DNA from: Morinoia aosen
Taxonomy: Eukaryota > Arthropoda > Malacostraca > Amphipoda > Talitridae
Assembly (NCBI GenBank): GCA_030386875.1
Contig: CM059571.1
Location: 26,344,355 to 26,408,354, forward strand
Length of the DNA stretch: 64,000 bases
Direction: 5' to 3'
The translations under genes were made by a program, and so were the position numbers. The first letter of the stretch is position 1; the number at the start of each line of letters is the position of its first letter. Shown one piece after another: positions 11,363 to 22,118 of the stretch. The notes beneath the pieces are model-generated. The model searched no databases and was not told the DNA's origin. It saw nothing but the letters and a program-made list of their open reading frames with translations.

Positions 11363-12994
11363 ACCTTTTTCACTTCAAATTAATCCAAGTCAAGTTCAAT
11401 TTAATCCAAGTCAAATTCAAATTAATCCAACCCTCAGTTGAATCAAGAATTGACATAATCACTCGATAATTTGGGCGTTTTTTGCGGTAAATATGTATAT
11501 ATAGGATGTGATGAGCAAGAAAAACGTTTTTCCTTTCAACAAGGAATACATAAAATTTCTGCAACATAAAAACAAGCTGTCGTAAAATGTGGTAAGTATC
11601 CAGCATCAGGAGGCAGAGTGGGATTCAAATCTTTGAGCGGATCAGGTAACAGATGGAAGTCAGTTATAAAAAACTTCATATTATACTTCACATTAAATTT
11701 GTTTTACAATTCTAAATTAATAGCAGTATGCATTCATTCAAATATTTATCTTCAAAGGTAATTCTATTTTACATATACACATAGTATCGAGGATTTATTT
11801 ACGCTCATATAGAGGTTAATATGCGTAAAATTCCACTTTATCACATACATGAAATTATATACATGCAACTACACAAGATTACCATTGGGCAATATGTAGA
11901 TTTAATCTTTAAAAGAAATATACAAATGTGATTCACTGATTAAAATATATATCAGTACATTTGATTGAAATATATATCAGTACATTTGATTAAAATATAT
12001 ATCAGTACATTTGATTAAAATATATATCAGTACATTTGATTAAAATATATATCAGTACATTTGATTAAAATATATATCAGTACATTTGATTAAAATATAT
12101 ATCAGTACATTTGATTAAAATATATATCAGTACCTTTGATTGAAATATATATCAGTACATTTGAATAAAATATATATCAGTACATTTGATTAAAATATAT
12201 ATCAGTACATTTGATTAAAATATATATCAGTACATTTGATTAAAATATATATCAGTACATTGCTACAGAGAGAAATTCCTGCATTAGCAAAAAAATGTTG
12301 TCATCCTTTCAAAATAATAGGCCAAGGCAAATATATCATCTATGTCGATGTAACAATTTGTAACTTGTTTTTACGAAAAGCGTTTGAACGAGCAAAAAAA
12401 GGTCTTCGTTGCTATATTTCTATTAGATTAAATCTACATATCGTCCGATGGTAATCTTACGTAGGTACATGTATGTATGATTTCATATTTGGGAGAAAGT
12501 GGAATTTTACGCATATAAATCTCTGTATGAGTGTAAATAAATCATCGATACTACAATGGGTAATATAAAATTACCATTTTAAAATAAATATTTCAATGGC
12601 TTCATTCTGCCATAAATGTAGAATCTTAAAACAACTTGAATTAGTATAATACGAAGTTTTATATTTGACTTGTATCTTTTACGCCGATCAAAGATCTGAA
12701 TCACACTCAGCCTCCTGATACTGGAGGCTCGGCACATTTTACGACAGCTTGTCTTTAGAGTGCAACACAGGCGGAAATTTTATGTATTCCTCGCTGAAAG
12801 GAAAAACGATTGTCTCGCTCATCACATCCAATAGATACATATTTAACATAAAAAAAACGCTCAAACTAACGAGTAATTATGTAAATTCTTACCTCTATTT
12901 AGTGTTTGGATTTATTTGAACTAGACTTGGTTTAATTTGAACTTGACACGGATTAATTTGAACTTGACTTGGATTAATTTGAAGTGAAAAAGGT
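11363..12994. mobile_element. Foldback-type element with about 570-bp inverted arms
   Basis: The left arm (11363-11922) is the diverged reverse complement of the right arm (12412-12994). Matching blocks run from acctttttcacttcaaat at the outer ends through gcatcaggaggc and gcgtaaaattccacttt to atatgtagatttaatct at the inner ends. The outer ends are built of 21-bp subrepeats of the form ggattaatttgaacttga, about three on the left (11371-11432) and four on the right (12908-12988). The loop holds a 25-bp tandem array and about 150 bases of other sequence. Terminal inverted repeats made of subrepeats are the mark of foldback elements in insects. No transposase frame is present, so it would be non-autonomous. 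I found no clear target-site duplication. Confidence 0.85.
11938..12262 (+). repeat. 25-bp minisatellite, 13 copies, in the foldback loop
   Basis: Thirteen head-to-tail copies of a 25-base unit (gattaaaatatatatc followed by agtacattt) fill 11938-12262 with only a few single-base variants. These include a gattg start in copy 2, a ccttt variant near 12135 and gaata near 12163. The low divergence contrasts with the diverged arms on both sides, so the array expanded after the element aged. Confidence 0.95.
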
Positions 12995-13861
12995 AAAGTG
13001 TGCCCGGCTACCTGCACGTGAAAAATTCACATGTTATTTGATCAAATTCAAAACGATTTCTCAAGAGATTTGCGATTTCATCGCAATCCTGAAGAACATG
13101 CAGTCACTAAGAAGAAAAAGCTGCATCTATACTACCATCCAGTGTGATAATTCAGTGCGCAGTTATTGACATGAAAGAATCTCGACTTGGAGTGGTCTAA
13201 ATATCAGTTGTTATTGAAAAGACGCTATTTTCGTTAACTTGTTTTTGTATTTCCTCTGAAACGGCAAACTGAATTTAGATACTGAGGTTCGGAATTATTC
13301 TTGTTCTGATTATTTTCTCTGATGGCACATGAAACTTCATATTCAAAAACACTACAAAATTCAAAAAAGTTTCCTTTTCGACAGGGTCGTAATTAAGGAT
13401 TGGGCGCCTCACAAAGCCAGTACATTAACAATTTCTCTCCATGTATTTGGTCAGTATTATTTGGCTCCCAGTTTTTGGATCGAGTAAATGTTTCTTATGA
13501 AGTCATTTGTTTGTCAGTAGACGAAGACGACTTGCTATTATCGGCAATTTAACCACTGCTGCAACCTAAACTGTCTTTGTTTGTTTTCAATACATAGACA
13601 TTTTGTTTTTCTTTTTGTTCGTTTTGTTTCTATTTTTCAATTTTTTTCCTTTGTTTGGTTTTGCTTCAGCTTCCAGGAATTGATCATTTTGTGTCGATCG
13701 TAGATGGCCCCATGAAGAATTAGTTTAGAAAGTTTTCTGAGATGCACCAGACGCTCCTCGTCGTATATTTGCTTCACAAAGGGTGCACACTGCAATTTCT
13801 ACACTCATCACCGATATGTAAAAGTAATCCCAAACTGCTGACGCACTTCTTTTAGTCATTA
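12995..13861. other. No gene recognised
   Basis: AT-rich sequence with a T-rich run (about 13560-13660). A 61-residue frame (12984-13169) starts within the foldback end and is probably accidental. Confidence 0.5.
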
Positions 13862-14615
13862 TACCGGGTGTCCCTCAAAAATGTCCCTGACCTTTGAATT
13901 GATTCTCTATTTTCGCTTTAAATTAACATTTTTTGTCTTTTTTTCACAATGTAGTAAAAATTTTTTTTGTTTTAATAATTTATGTTTATGAAAATCGTTT
14001 AATAACCACTTTAAATTGATCGATTTATTGAAAAGGATAGAAAAACTAATTGCTCAAAGGAAAAGTTTTTAAAACAAAATTGATATTTTCCTTATTTTTT
14101 ACTTTTCAAAAAACTGAACAAACAAAAACTTAAAAGAGTAACAAATCATTACCTTAAATAAAGTTAAAATAAATAAAGCAATTTAGTATCCTTCGACATA
14201 CCCTCCATTTCTCTCAAGGCAAATATTACTTCTAGCCATCATTAAAAAAGAGTTTTGCGGATTATTTCACCGTTTTCTTTTAGTTTTTGAAACACCTTCA
14301 ACTCGTTGTCGAAGAATTAGTAAAGATGGAGGAGATGTTTTGAAAACGCATTCCTTTACAGTAGGTATTGGGAAATGGAGAAGAACATCAGTGTTGTTTT
14401 TAAAACTTTTCCTTTAAACATTAATTTTTATGTATCTTTCAGTAAATCGATCACTGTAAAATGGTTATTAAACGATTTTCCAAAACTTAAATTATTCGAA
14501 AAAAAAGAAAACAAAATCTACTACATTGTGAAAAAAATACAATTCAAATATATTAATTTAAAGCGGAGAGAGAATCAATTAAAAAGTCGCGGACATTTTT
14601 GTAGGACACTCGGTA
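13862..14615. mobile_element. Tc1/mariner-type non-autonomous element with long TIRs
   Basis: The ends are taccgggtgtccctcaaa (from 13862) and its diverged inverse ending ggacactcggta (14615), flanked on both sides by TA (13860-13861 and 14616-14617), the target-site duplication of the Tc1/mariner superfamily. The inverted match extends about 230 bases inward on each side (through tttcacaatgtagta and aaaatcgtttaataacca). The core keeps only the tail of a transposase on the reverse strand. The 105-residue forward frame at 14375-14692 is a by-product of the right arm. Confidence 0.88.
14183..14330 (-). pseudogene. C-terminal remnant of a Tc/mariner-type transposase
   Basis: Read on the reverse strand, the segment ends R-S-N-I-C-L-E-R-N-G-G-Y-V-E-G-Y and a stop. 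This resembles the C-terminus of many arthropod IS630-Tc1-mariner transposases, which end in a C-x(4-5)-G-G-H-F-E-type patch. Upstream residues L-R-Q-R-V-E-G-V fit the helical stretch that precedes it, broken by a stop. The catalytic DDE core is missing, so the element that carries it is an internally deleted derivative. Confidence 0.55.
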
Positions 14616-14799
14616 TATTTAATTACTATAATTGTTTCTCTCCTAATTACTTCAACAAGCATTGCAACTCCAAGTCTACAAAACTTAAGTGACTTGACAT
14701 AAATGCACACCCAACCGCAACCGTAATTCAACATCCATTGAGCCACTAACCGGAGTTATTATGCATTACGTCGTCGTGACACGTCCTGACACTGCCTGG

Positions 14800-14900
14800 A
14801 CCCCAGCCCCGGCCGTGGTAAATTTGATAACCCCGGTCATGACAAATTTGTTGACCCCGGCTCCGGCCCCGGCCCCGGCTAAATTTTCAACCCCGGTAGG
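14800..14900. repeat. Second GC-rich GGCCCCGG-type cluster
   Basis: Holds ggctccggccccggcccc (14859-14876) plus accccggt and accccagc blocks separated by about 20-base AT-rich spacers containing aaattt. It shares the core ggctccggccccgg and a nearby gttctgagta with the cluster at 11203-11353. On the reverse strand it has four or more closely spaced G-runs. Confidence 0.6.
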
Positions 14901-15585
14901 TCTATTGTTCTGAGTAGAGAGATACAGAGTTTTAAGCGGACTGGTTGCACAAACCAACCTGTTACTTGCAGACCCCGTCACTAGCGAAAATATTGAATTG
15001 TCTACTTGAATCAGACAGCAATTTTGAAGTGGAGCGCTCTTTTGAGTTGTGAATCTTACGAAAAGTTGAAAATTTTTAAGAGCAGCAGAACCGTACACGC
15101 TTCATATAATTTATCGTTGAACTTCGAAATTCAATCGCAAACGTGACAGTAGAATTTGCCGTGAAGTCATCAATTAAATTCCTTTCTTTACTAATTTCCG
15201 GTGCATCATTTTATTACTGAAGAGCCAATGTGCTTGGTGAAACGATAAATGTCACGAGTTGTTCAAAATAGTCATGAATGCTGATTAATAAAGGACAAAA
15301 TTATTATCATGATAGTTTGGGGACAACAATTTTGTATCATATTTGTGTGTGGTGCCGCAGGGTACTACAATCAAGTAGAGGACAACATGAGCGCTACTGA
15401 ATGACTGCAACGAGGGAGCGAGATCACACAATTTATGCCTATACAGTAAGGGGACTTGAATCTAAGTCAGGTGCTGACTTTATATTTCAAATTTCTTATC
15501 ATAATCTTATGGACCAACAAACGGAACATGCATGGAACAATAATATACATTAGGAATATCTTGTCTGCTAATCAGTTTAACTATG
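14901..15585. other. No gene recognised
   Basis: Unremarkable AT-rich sequence between the GC-rich cluster and the second foldback element. Confidence 0.5.
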
Positions 15586-16226
15586 AAGGTTATAGCAAAG
15601 AAGAACTTTAAAATCATTTTAATGAAACGTTTCAAGCCTCAGCTCATCATCAGTCATATCTGCAAGTACAAAATATACATGTATTGAATAAAAAACACGA
15701 CAGAATCATGAAATTGCTCATCCTTCGTGCATTAAAACAAGTGTCTAGATAAAAAAAGACTAGATATAAAAACTGATTAAATCTAAATAACAAAACTTCT
15801 CTGACTAGAATCGTAAATGTGAGTTAAAACGGAAAATAAGAATACAAGAGTACAACTAAAATGCGGAAGGGTCATAAGGTCAGCTTAGTAGCTCAAATAA
15901 AATCTAACCAAGAAGAGAGACAGAGGGGAAAAAATGAGTAAGAGAGAAAGTGAGAGAGAGAAAGAGAAGACAGAATGTAAAGGGGGGGGAAATATAATAG
16001 ATTATATTTATATAATATATTATATAAATATATTTAATCAGTTTTTATATCTTGTCTTTTTTATCTAGACACTTGTTTTAGTGCATGAAGGATGAGCAAT
16101 TTCATGATTTTGTCGTGTTTTTATTCAATACTGTAAATCTTGTACATGCAGATATGACTGATGATGAGCTGAGGCTTGAAACGTTTCATTAAAGTGATTT
16201 TAAAGTTCTTCTTGGCTGTAACCTTT
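15586..16226. mobile_element. Second foldback element with about 200-bp arms
   Basis: Left arm 15586-15791 and right arm 16027-16226 are close inverse copies. Shared blocks include aagaagaactttaaaatca, gaaacgtttcaagcctc, aaattgctcatccttc and aacaagtgtctagata. The spacer (about 235 bases) has a purine-rich run of ga/ag at 15913-15986 followed by an AT palindrome (atataatatattatat near 16012). No coding sequence is present. The arms carry a motif like the hammerhead ribozyme core known from Penelope-like retroelements, so the element may derive from such a retroelement or its terminal repeats in inverted configuration. Confidence 0.85.
16158..16185 (+). ncRNA. Hammerhead-ribozyme-like core in right arm
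   Basis: The order ctgatga (16158-16164), a short hairpin gagc-tgag-gctt (16166-16177), gaaac (16178-16182) and gtt matches the CUGAUGA / stem II / GAAAC layout of minimal type I hammerheads described in Penelope-like elements. Here stem III is only a-c/g-u and cleavage would follow the next U. Deviations are an extra unpaired t after ctgatga and a G-U closing pair in stem II. An antisense copy lies at about 15628-15655 in the left arm. Activity is untested. Confidence 0.35.
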
Positions 16227-16705
16227 ACAATAATATATGAAACAAATGAGAGTATGAGTGAGCATACCAGAATATAATGGCGCTCACTCGTCCATGCGTA
16301 ATGTGAGAGTGTGGGAATATGAGTAAATGGATAAAGAATGAACGACCACAGCGTGATATTATGGCGCACACTCACACATGCGACACGCGTGAGTATGAGA
16401 GTATGAGTCCATGAATGAACAATCTGGTGAGCTTCAATTAAAGAGATGCGAGCGCCGCCCAGCAACAGCCAATCAGATGCGATTTTGAAGTACGCGTTGC
16501 ACGGCCAATCAAAAGCGAGCTCTGCAGTCAGCAACTCCTGTTGCATGTTTTGCTCTTTTGAGGATGACATACAGCTCATGTTTACCTCCCAACATTCTTT
16601 TCATGAACTCTTAATCTGAGATACTGGTAGCAGGAAAAAGTGTCCAATGTAATTAGAACGCGAAAATGTCAACTAGTTTTACAATTTTTGAATGCAACAT
16701 TTATT
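16227..16705. other. Degenerate short repeats and a CCAAT-containing patch
   Basis: Around 16260-16400 the words atggcgcac/atggcgctc, agtatgag and cactcac recur irregularly. At 16440-16520 a GC-richer patch has two ccaatca motifs (about 16469 and 16504), as in CCAAT-box promoters. A reverse ATG frame of 152 residues (16121-16579) runs over this and into the foldback right arm. Its second half is arm sequence, so I do not call it a gene. Confidence 0.35.
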
Positions 16706-16903
16706 TTATAAATAAAACGCAAACATTCCCTGAGCTACTGCAGACGAGGGTGTCGCAATTGCAACGAAAACAGTAACAAACATGCTCCACTGGGCAGTGA
16801 AAGGAGTGTGCGTGAGGGGCTTGCTTGTATAGGGCGGGAGGAACACATGGCTGTTGACTGCGTCTGTCACGACTTGCTGGTACGAATACTCGTCCGTCAA
16901 TGC
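16706..16903 (-). CDS. Candidate 3'-terminal exon, reverse strand
   Basis: On the reverse strand, tttgcttgttttcaag (acceptor, ending at 16904) is followed by an open frame of 65 codons with GC-rich third positions unlike the surroundings. It starts A-L-T-D-E-Y-S-Y-Q-Q and ends in a hydrophobic segment W-S-M-F-V-T-V-F-V-A-I-A-T before the stop at 16706. An aataaa polyadenylation signal lies about 10 bases past the stop, near 16693. No ATG begins this frame; upstream bases continue open, so it would be an internal or last exon. I recognise no family. Base composition, acceptor and poly-A signal agree, but there is no homology evidence. Confidence 0.35.
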   Translation of the reverse strand, partial: ALTDEYSYQQVVTDAVNSHVFLPPYTSKPLTHTPFTAQWSMFVTVFVAIATPSSAVAQGMFAFYL

Positions 16904-18416
16904 CTTGAAAACAAGCAAATGAAATTGGTTTTGGCTGTGGCTCAGTTCCTTAATTAAGAAGAGGTTTTGAAACGTTCTTACTAAATCTTTCTGTATATTT
17001 TCCTTGCAACCCTGGTGTGAAAGAGTGACGCAACAGCTGGCGCAAACACAATTTTTATTGTGTAATGTATTGGACCACCCTCGTCGCTTGAAATAATGTC
17101 AATGATGCGATGTAGACTTCTAAAGCGTCTAAAAAATTCATGATTTACTAATCGTTCACAATGCATATCCAACAGAGCATTGCATCAATACTGAAAAGGG
17201 AAATCAATTATTGCAATCTTCACAAATTTAAATCAAATTTAGAACAAGTTCTGGGTAGGATATTTACGATTTTACTGTACTTTGAAGTTTTTCCAAGATG
17301 CAGTTAATTTTTTTAATCATTATAGTCTGTACGGTGACAGTTTTTGACTGCTAAATTTTGACTAATATAAATGACTAGTAAAATTATGGTCAGAAATCCA
17401 AATATAAAGAATGCTCTTATCTCGATCGAAATATTGTGGTCACGGACTAGTGGGTTTCTTTCATAGATTAGTACTAAATTTAGCTATAACAAAGTTCGAA
17501 ATTGCAGATTCCCTATGAATATAGCACGGTAGAGCTCTCTTCTTTCAGTGTGGACAGGATTTTTAAGTAAGGAGGTAATCTGATAATGAAAAGTTCTTGT
17601 GACAATAAAATCAATCTGTTGTAGGCTAGTTCACGTTGACAAAAAATTAGATGATGTAAATCGGAAGAGAAAATAAAGAAAGTGAATTCTTATAACAAAA
17701 ATTGACGAGAAAATAATAAATTTAGTTTAAAAACAACTGATCGCTAAATGCTATCATTCTGGAATTACATTCCTCATTCTTTGTAAAATCATTGGACAAT
17801 GTATTGAAAGAGTTTTTATGAATTTCAAGAGTCACAAAGAGCTTGGATACCGTCAACTGCACAGAAGTGTGATACAGAAACGCAAGCCGCAGACCTAAGC
17901 CCTCGATTATTTATGGGGAACTTTTGGATGACAATTATCCAGTAAAAGGAATCGTCCGTTCTGGTTGACGATGTTTCACACCCGTCTGAAGACTTACCTA
18001 GTTAGCCGTACAAAAATCTGTCTCCAGTCGATTTATTTGTGGGAGCGATAAACTACGGCCACGGCCTTAGCACTTCTAAAAGTAACCTTCCTCTATTTTC
18101 CGTGATGTTAATGAAATCCAAGCTCTAAACCACTTCAAAAAATATTTTGCGATACATTCAAAGCCTCTATTGGAGTATTTTTTATAGTTCCGAACTTCAT
18201 TACGCAATGGCAGGTGAAACAAGATTAGCCGGCTTTTTGTTGCACGACTGTTCCTGATGATGAAGATCAATGCACTTTAAGACATTCTGCACAAGCTTGT
18301 ACCCCTGTACAATTTCGATAATTTTGAAAGAAAAAACACTGCAATAATTGTTTGAGAGATTTTAACAGCTTTTGCATCCACAAAATAATTAATCCCGTGA
18401 ATACTCTTCATATAGA
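16904..18416. other. No gene established
   Basis: A strong reverse-strand acceptor (gatttcccttttcag) sits near 17200 but is followed at once by an in-frame stop in the longest frame (16981-17172). The rest is AT-rich. Confidence 0.4.
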
Positions 18417-18470
18417 CCATTCATCGCTATTCTCCTCTTAGGTTCATTCATCGCTATTCTCCTCCTCTTA
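18417..18470 (+). repeat. Short tandem duplication
   Basis: cattcatcgctattctcc occurs twice, 27 bases apart (18418 and 18445), each followed by a ctctta variant. Local slippage duplication. Confidence 0.8.
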
Positions 18471-20640
18471 AGTCGTGTTTCATAGCCACTTTACATAGTG
18501 CAGGACGCATGGTGGATTTGCATAATGTGTTTCAGCGCTGGGTGGACAATGACAGCAAGCGAGTGCACGGAAAACAAGCTTGATGTATCAAGCAAAGGGT
18601 ACAAAGGCTAAGTCAGTCACCTACACGCGTACATAAATTATAAATCATCCAGAGTTATATGTAAGAGCTCAAAGAAGGGACTTGAAAAACCTTGACTTTA
18701 TTGGAAATATTCGCGAGAAGATTAGTCGTTTGAAATACAGAAAAACAAGTAATTACCAGAAAAATTTAAAAAACCGTAATTCTATGTAGCAATAAAATCG
18801 GTGAGTAATTTCTTGGAATGTTTTAACTGTCATTTTATCTGCAACGCTTTTGTAAATGCGAAGCTGTGTTATTGCCTTAATGCCAAGTAACGATACAAAC
18901 CATGAATAAAATTTCTGTAATATCTATAAATAAAGCATCAGTATATTAACAAAATTTCTAAGTGCGCTCGTTTTTATCACTGGATAGGAAAGTGTAGTAC
19001 CTACATTATTCTCATACTTTTCCCGCGCTCTTCAAATGATTACTCTGCATGACTACACTGTCGTGTGAAGTTGAGGCCCGATGGAAAGATGTTTTTTGTT
19101 GCAAATCTTATGAGTAAATTGTCACACTGAGACACGTTTGAAAACATGTCTCCCCTACTCGTTGTGCAACTGAGGTTGGGTAACTGGTCCGGGTTGGGGC
19201 GACTTTCAATGGCAGCAATGCAGGAGCAGTTGCCAATTTGTATGAGTGTTGCGACTGGCACTTCCGTAGCATTGTGATCGGCTCAATCTTACCTTGGCCT
19301 TTTCATGGATTTTCAATTGAAGGAACTGAACTTGAATCGTTTTTTTATAGTGTTTATTGCGAGAGCGAGCGATTATATTGTCGGTAATATTATCAAACAC
19401 TGCTTTATATTCTCATGTAAACATTCTAACGACTGCGTTATGTAGAAATAGTTATGGTGAAAAGTTAGCATATTTAGAGACATTTAAATTCTAGAATTTC
19501 TGTAGTGGTTCTCTCCATCTCTCAGGAGTACATGACTGAGTACTTCAACTGATATTTAGTGAAATGCATTCTGAAACACAATCACGCTTCACTGAAAAAG
19601 TTGTTTGAAATACCGAGACTTCATCAAGTTCGTACCAGCTAACTAGGTAAGAAATAACAAAATGATTTTTGAAAGAAAATGTTAGTGTTGGAGAAATTCT
19701 TTCAACAGATACTGTTAACAATAATTATGTGATGGGCATTTACATTTTACTATGAAAAGTAAATGTTTTTGTCATTATAGTTCCAAACTCGTCAACAGAT
19801 CTTTCCCATTTCACACGCTGTATGCTATTCTATTTAATGAAAAATGAGAGCTTTCTACGACATTGCTTTTTCTCGCTAATTTAACAATACCCAAATTTAC
19901 TTTTATGATATACTTGATGATACAAATATATTTAAAAGGCGGAATCACTTTTTTGCGTACATCTATGTATTCTAGAGCACTAGTTACCATGCCGATCAAA
20001 ATACGCATGTCAGGATAGAACATAATAGAATATGACAACAGATGCGACCCAATACAACAGATACATCACCTATCACGTCAAAAAAGCAATAGAAGAGACA
20101 TAATAGCAATCAAACTCACAGTGTTTAATTTATACGCTCAAACACCAGTACATTCATTTTAGCAGAATGCCATAATGAATGGACCATTTTACAAAAATCT
20201 GGTCCAATCCAATTGGTAGTTTTATCAGCATTAACAGCTATGCTAGAGCCATAAAATAAGGAGTGACCTCTAATATTTTAGCAAGAAGTTTAGAGTTCCT
20301 AAAATCGGAACAGAAATTTTCTATTCGTTTTCATGTTTATTTTCGTGGAGGCTATAATGTTTTGCAAATTTCTTTCTTCCGAGACTTCACAAACTCCGCA
20401 AGCCAAACATAGAGACACCCGAGTAACTTTCAGGAATCCTATTGTATTTTTCAAGTTTAATGATTGTCCAGCATTTTATTTCTCTTTTTAAAATCGATTC
20501 ATTTGTTTTCCAGAAGCGAACCATCAGCAAAATCACTACACTGAACTATGGCAAATGATACTGTGTTATATATATCTATCATATTTGTGGCTACAACTAC
20601 TTATTAGGCATTCTTTGAAGACATTTTTCTACAGAATATA
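18471..20640. other. No gene established
   Basis: AT-rich. A perfect-looking donor (aag|gtaaga) on the reverse strand at about 19293 ends a 36-codon open stretch (19293-19400). The upstream acceptor is poor, so the exon is not called. Confidence 0.4.
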
Positions 20641-20706
20641 ATTTTATTAAATCTTGATTACGTATCATATACAATTTTATTAAATCTTGATTACGTATCA
20701 TATACA
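20641..20706 (+). repeat. 33-bp exact tandem duplication
   Basis: Two identical 33-base units beginning attttattaaatcttgatt and ending catataca lie head to tail (20641-20673 and 20674-20706). Confidence 0.95.
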
Positions 20707-22118
20707 ACTACACCAGCCTGATCGAATAATTAATTTAAGCCGAGGTAAAGAAAAACAATGTTGAAATGGAGGCATTACGTCAATGAATTAAGTATATAAG
20801 AAATGAGTATTTTAGTGAAACATGGAGACTTATTACTACGTTTCAAAACGATGTGTGTGTGTCATTTCGAATCGTTTTTTGAAACGGAGTTTTATTTTAA
20901 TGAAACTAGCTTCATCAGCTTCCCGTAAAGAAGTAACAGTTCCTCGATTTCTTTTTACGCCTAGAACGAGTTTTAAGGACACAAATGTTGAAAACTTCTA
21001 TAAAGAAAAACAGAAGCCATTTTCTTGTCGATGTTAACAAAATTACAGAAGAAATTTGCAAAAAAAAATTTTAAGCGATGAAAGATACATTGTATTTTTT
21101 AATATCAAAAATATAAAAGAGATTTTCAAAAACATAATCTAAACGAAAAGAGAGATACATTGTATTTTCTCAATAAATTGTTCAAAAACAAATTTAGATT
21201 TACTCGCTAAGTACTATGTTGATTCATCAATCGAAATAAAAAGACACTAGATTTTTCATGTAATGATTTTAAATTGGAACGTTTGAGCATGACATAAGTT
21301 TTTTAAGTTAAACTCATTCTGCCATTAAGCTCCAGAATTTGAGTGTGTACTGCTTTTGATAATTTACCTTCGAGATGTGACGAGATGTTTGCTCGTTTTA
21401 ATGTTTCGTTAGTGTTTCTTTATTTAATGATCATAATGATGATCTGAATAATTCAAGGCTTTTATTTATTTTTCAGCCTAATTGTACGACAGCTAATCGA
21501 ACAACATAGATTTTATTTAGTATTATTTGTTTCAGTGAGATGAGACTTGCGATTCAAAAATAAAGAAAAGTGCAATGCGAGCTTCACTTTTGAGCAACAA
21601 TCTGATTTACGATATTTTGCTTTCGTATGGCGGCAAAAAAAGCTGAACTCAATAAACTTTTGGACGTCAAAATTCGAAATAAACCCATTTCTGCTCTTGT
21701 TACCACAAAAGGCACCCCACACTATTGCAGTCTCAACTGAAGCAAAATAGAAAAATCTGTTCTCATGACACTAGCGCTATAATAGCGCGCTACAACCATC
21801 AACCATTGAAATAAAACAAAACTTTCTTCCGTCCGACAGCTATCTGAACATCGATACTATCCTTAAGCGCGTACATAATTGTAGAGAGTAGCTGCAAAGG
21901 AATAGAAAAGCACAAAGTTATCACACATGTGTGCAATGTAACAGGACTGTTACACGAACATAGAATTCGACAGTACAGTTGCGCATGAGTAAAATTCAAC
22001 TCTACGTATCTTACTCGTACTTTTTGGTTACCACGAGGCCGCGTATGCTAGCGCTCTATCGGTAATGTGAATTGATACGCGCGTCGCGATAGTTCGTGCC
22101 GCTGAGCAATACAATCAG
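20707..22118. other. No gene recognised
   Basis: AT-rich sequence. gagatacattgtatttt occurs at about 21084 and 21151 as a loose direct repeat. Overlapping 66-71-residue frames have no recognisable feature. Confidence 0.45.

Noticed and set aside
14375-14692. 105-residue Lys/Phe-rich forward frame
   Set aside because: Lies almost entirely in the right inverted arm of the mariner-type element and mirrors AT-rich composition.
16121-16579. 152-residue reverse ATG frame
   Set aside because: Its C-terminal part is the right arm of the foldback element and its middle is degenerate repeat. No splice or domain support.
16981-17190. Reverse-strand exon after the strong acceptor near 17200
   Set aside because: The frame that is open downstream has a TGA two codons after the acceptor, and the donor-side join to the exon at 16706-16903 would create a stop.
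19293-19400. Reverse-strand exon ending at aag|gtaaga
   Set aside because: The donor is ideal but the acceptor side lacks a pyrimidine tract, and the codons show no bias beyond AT-richness.
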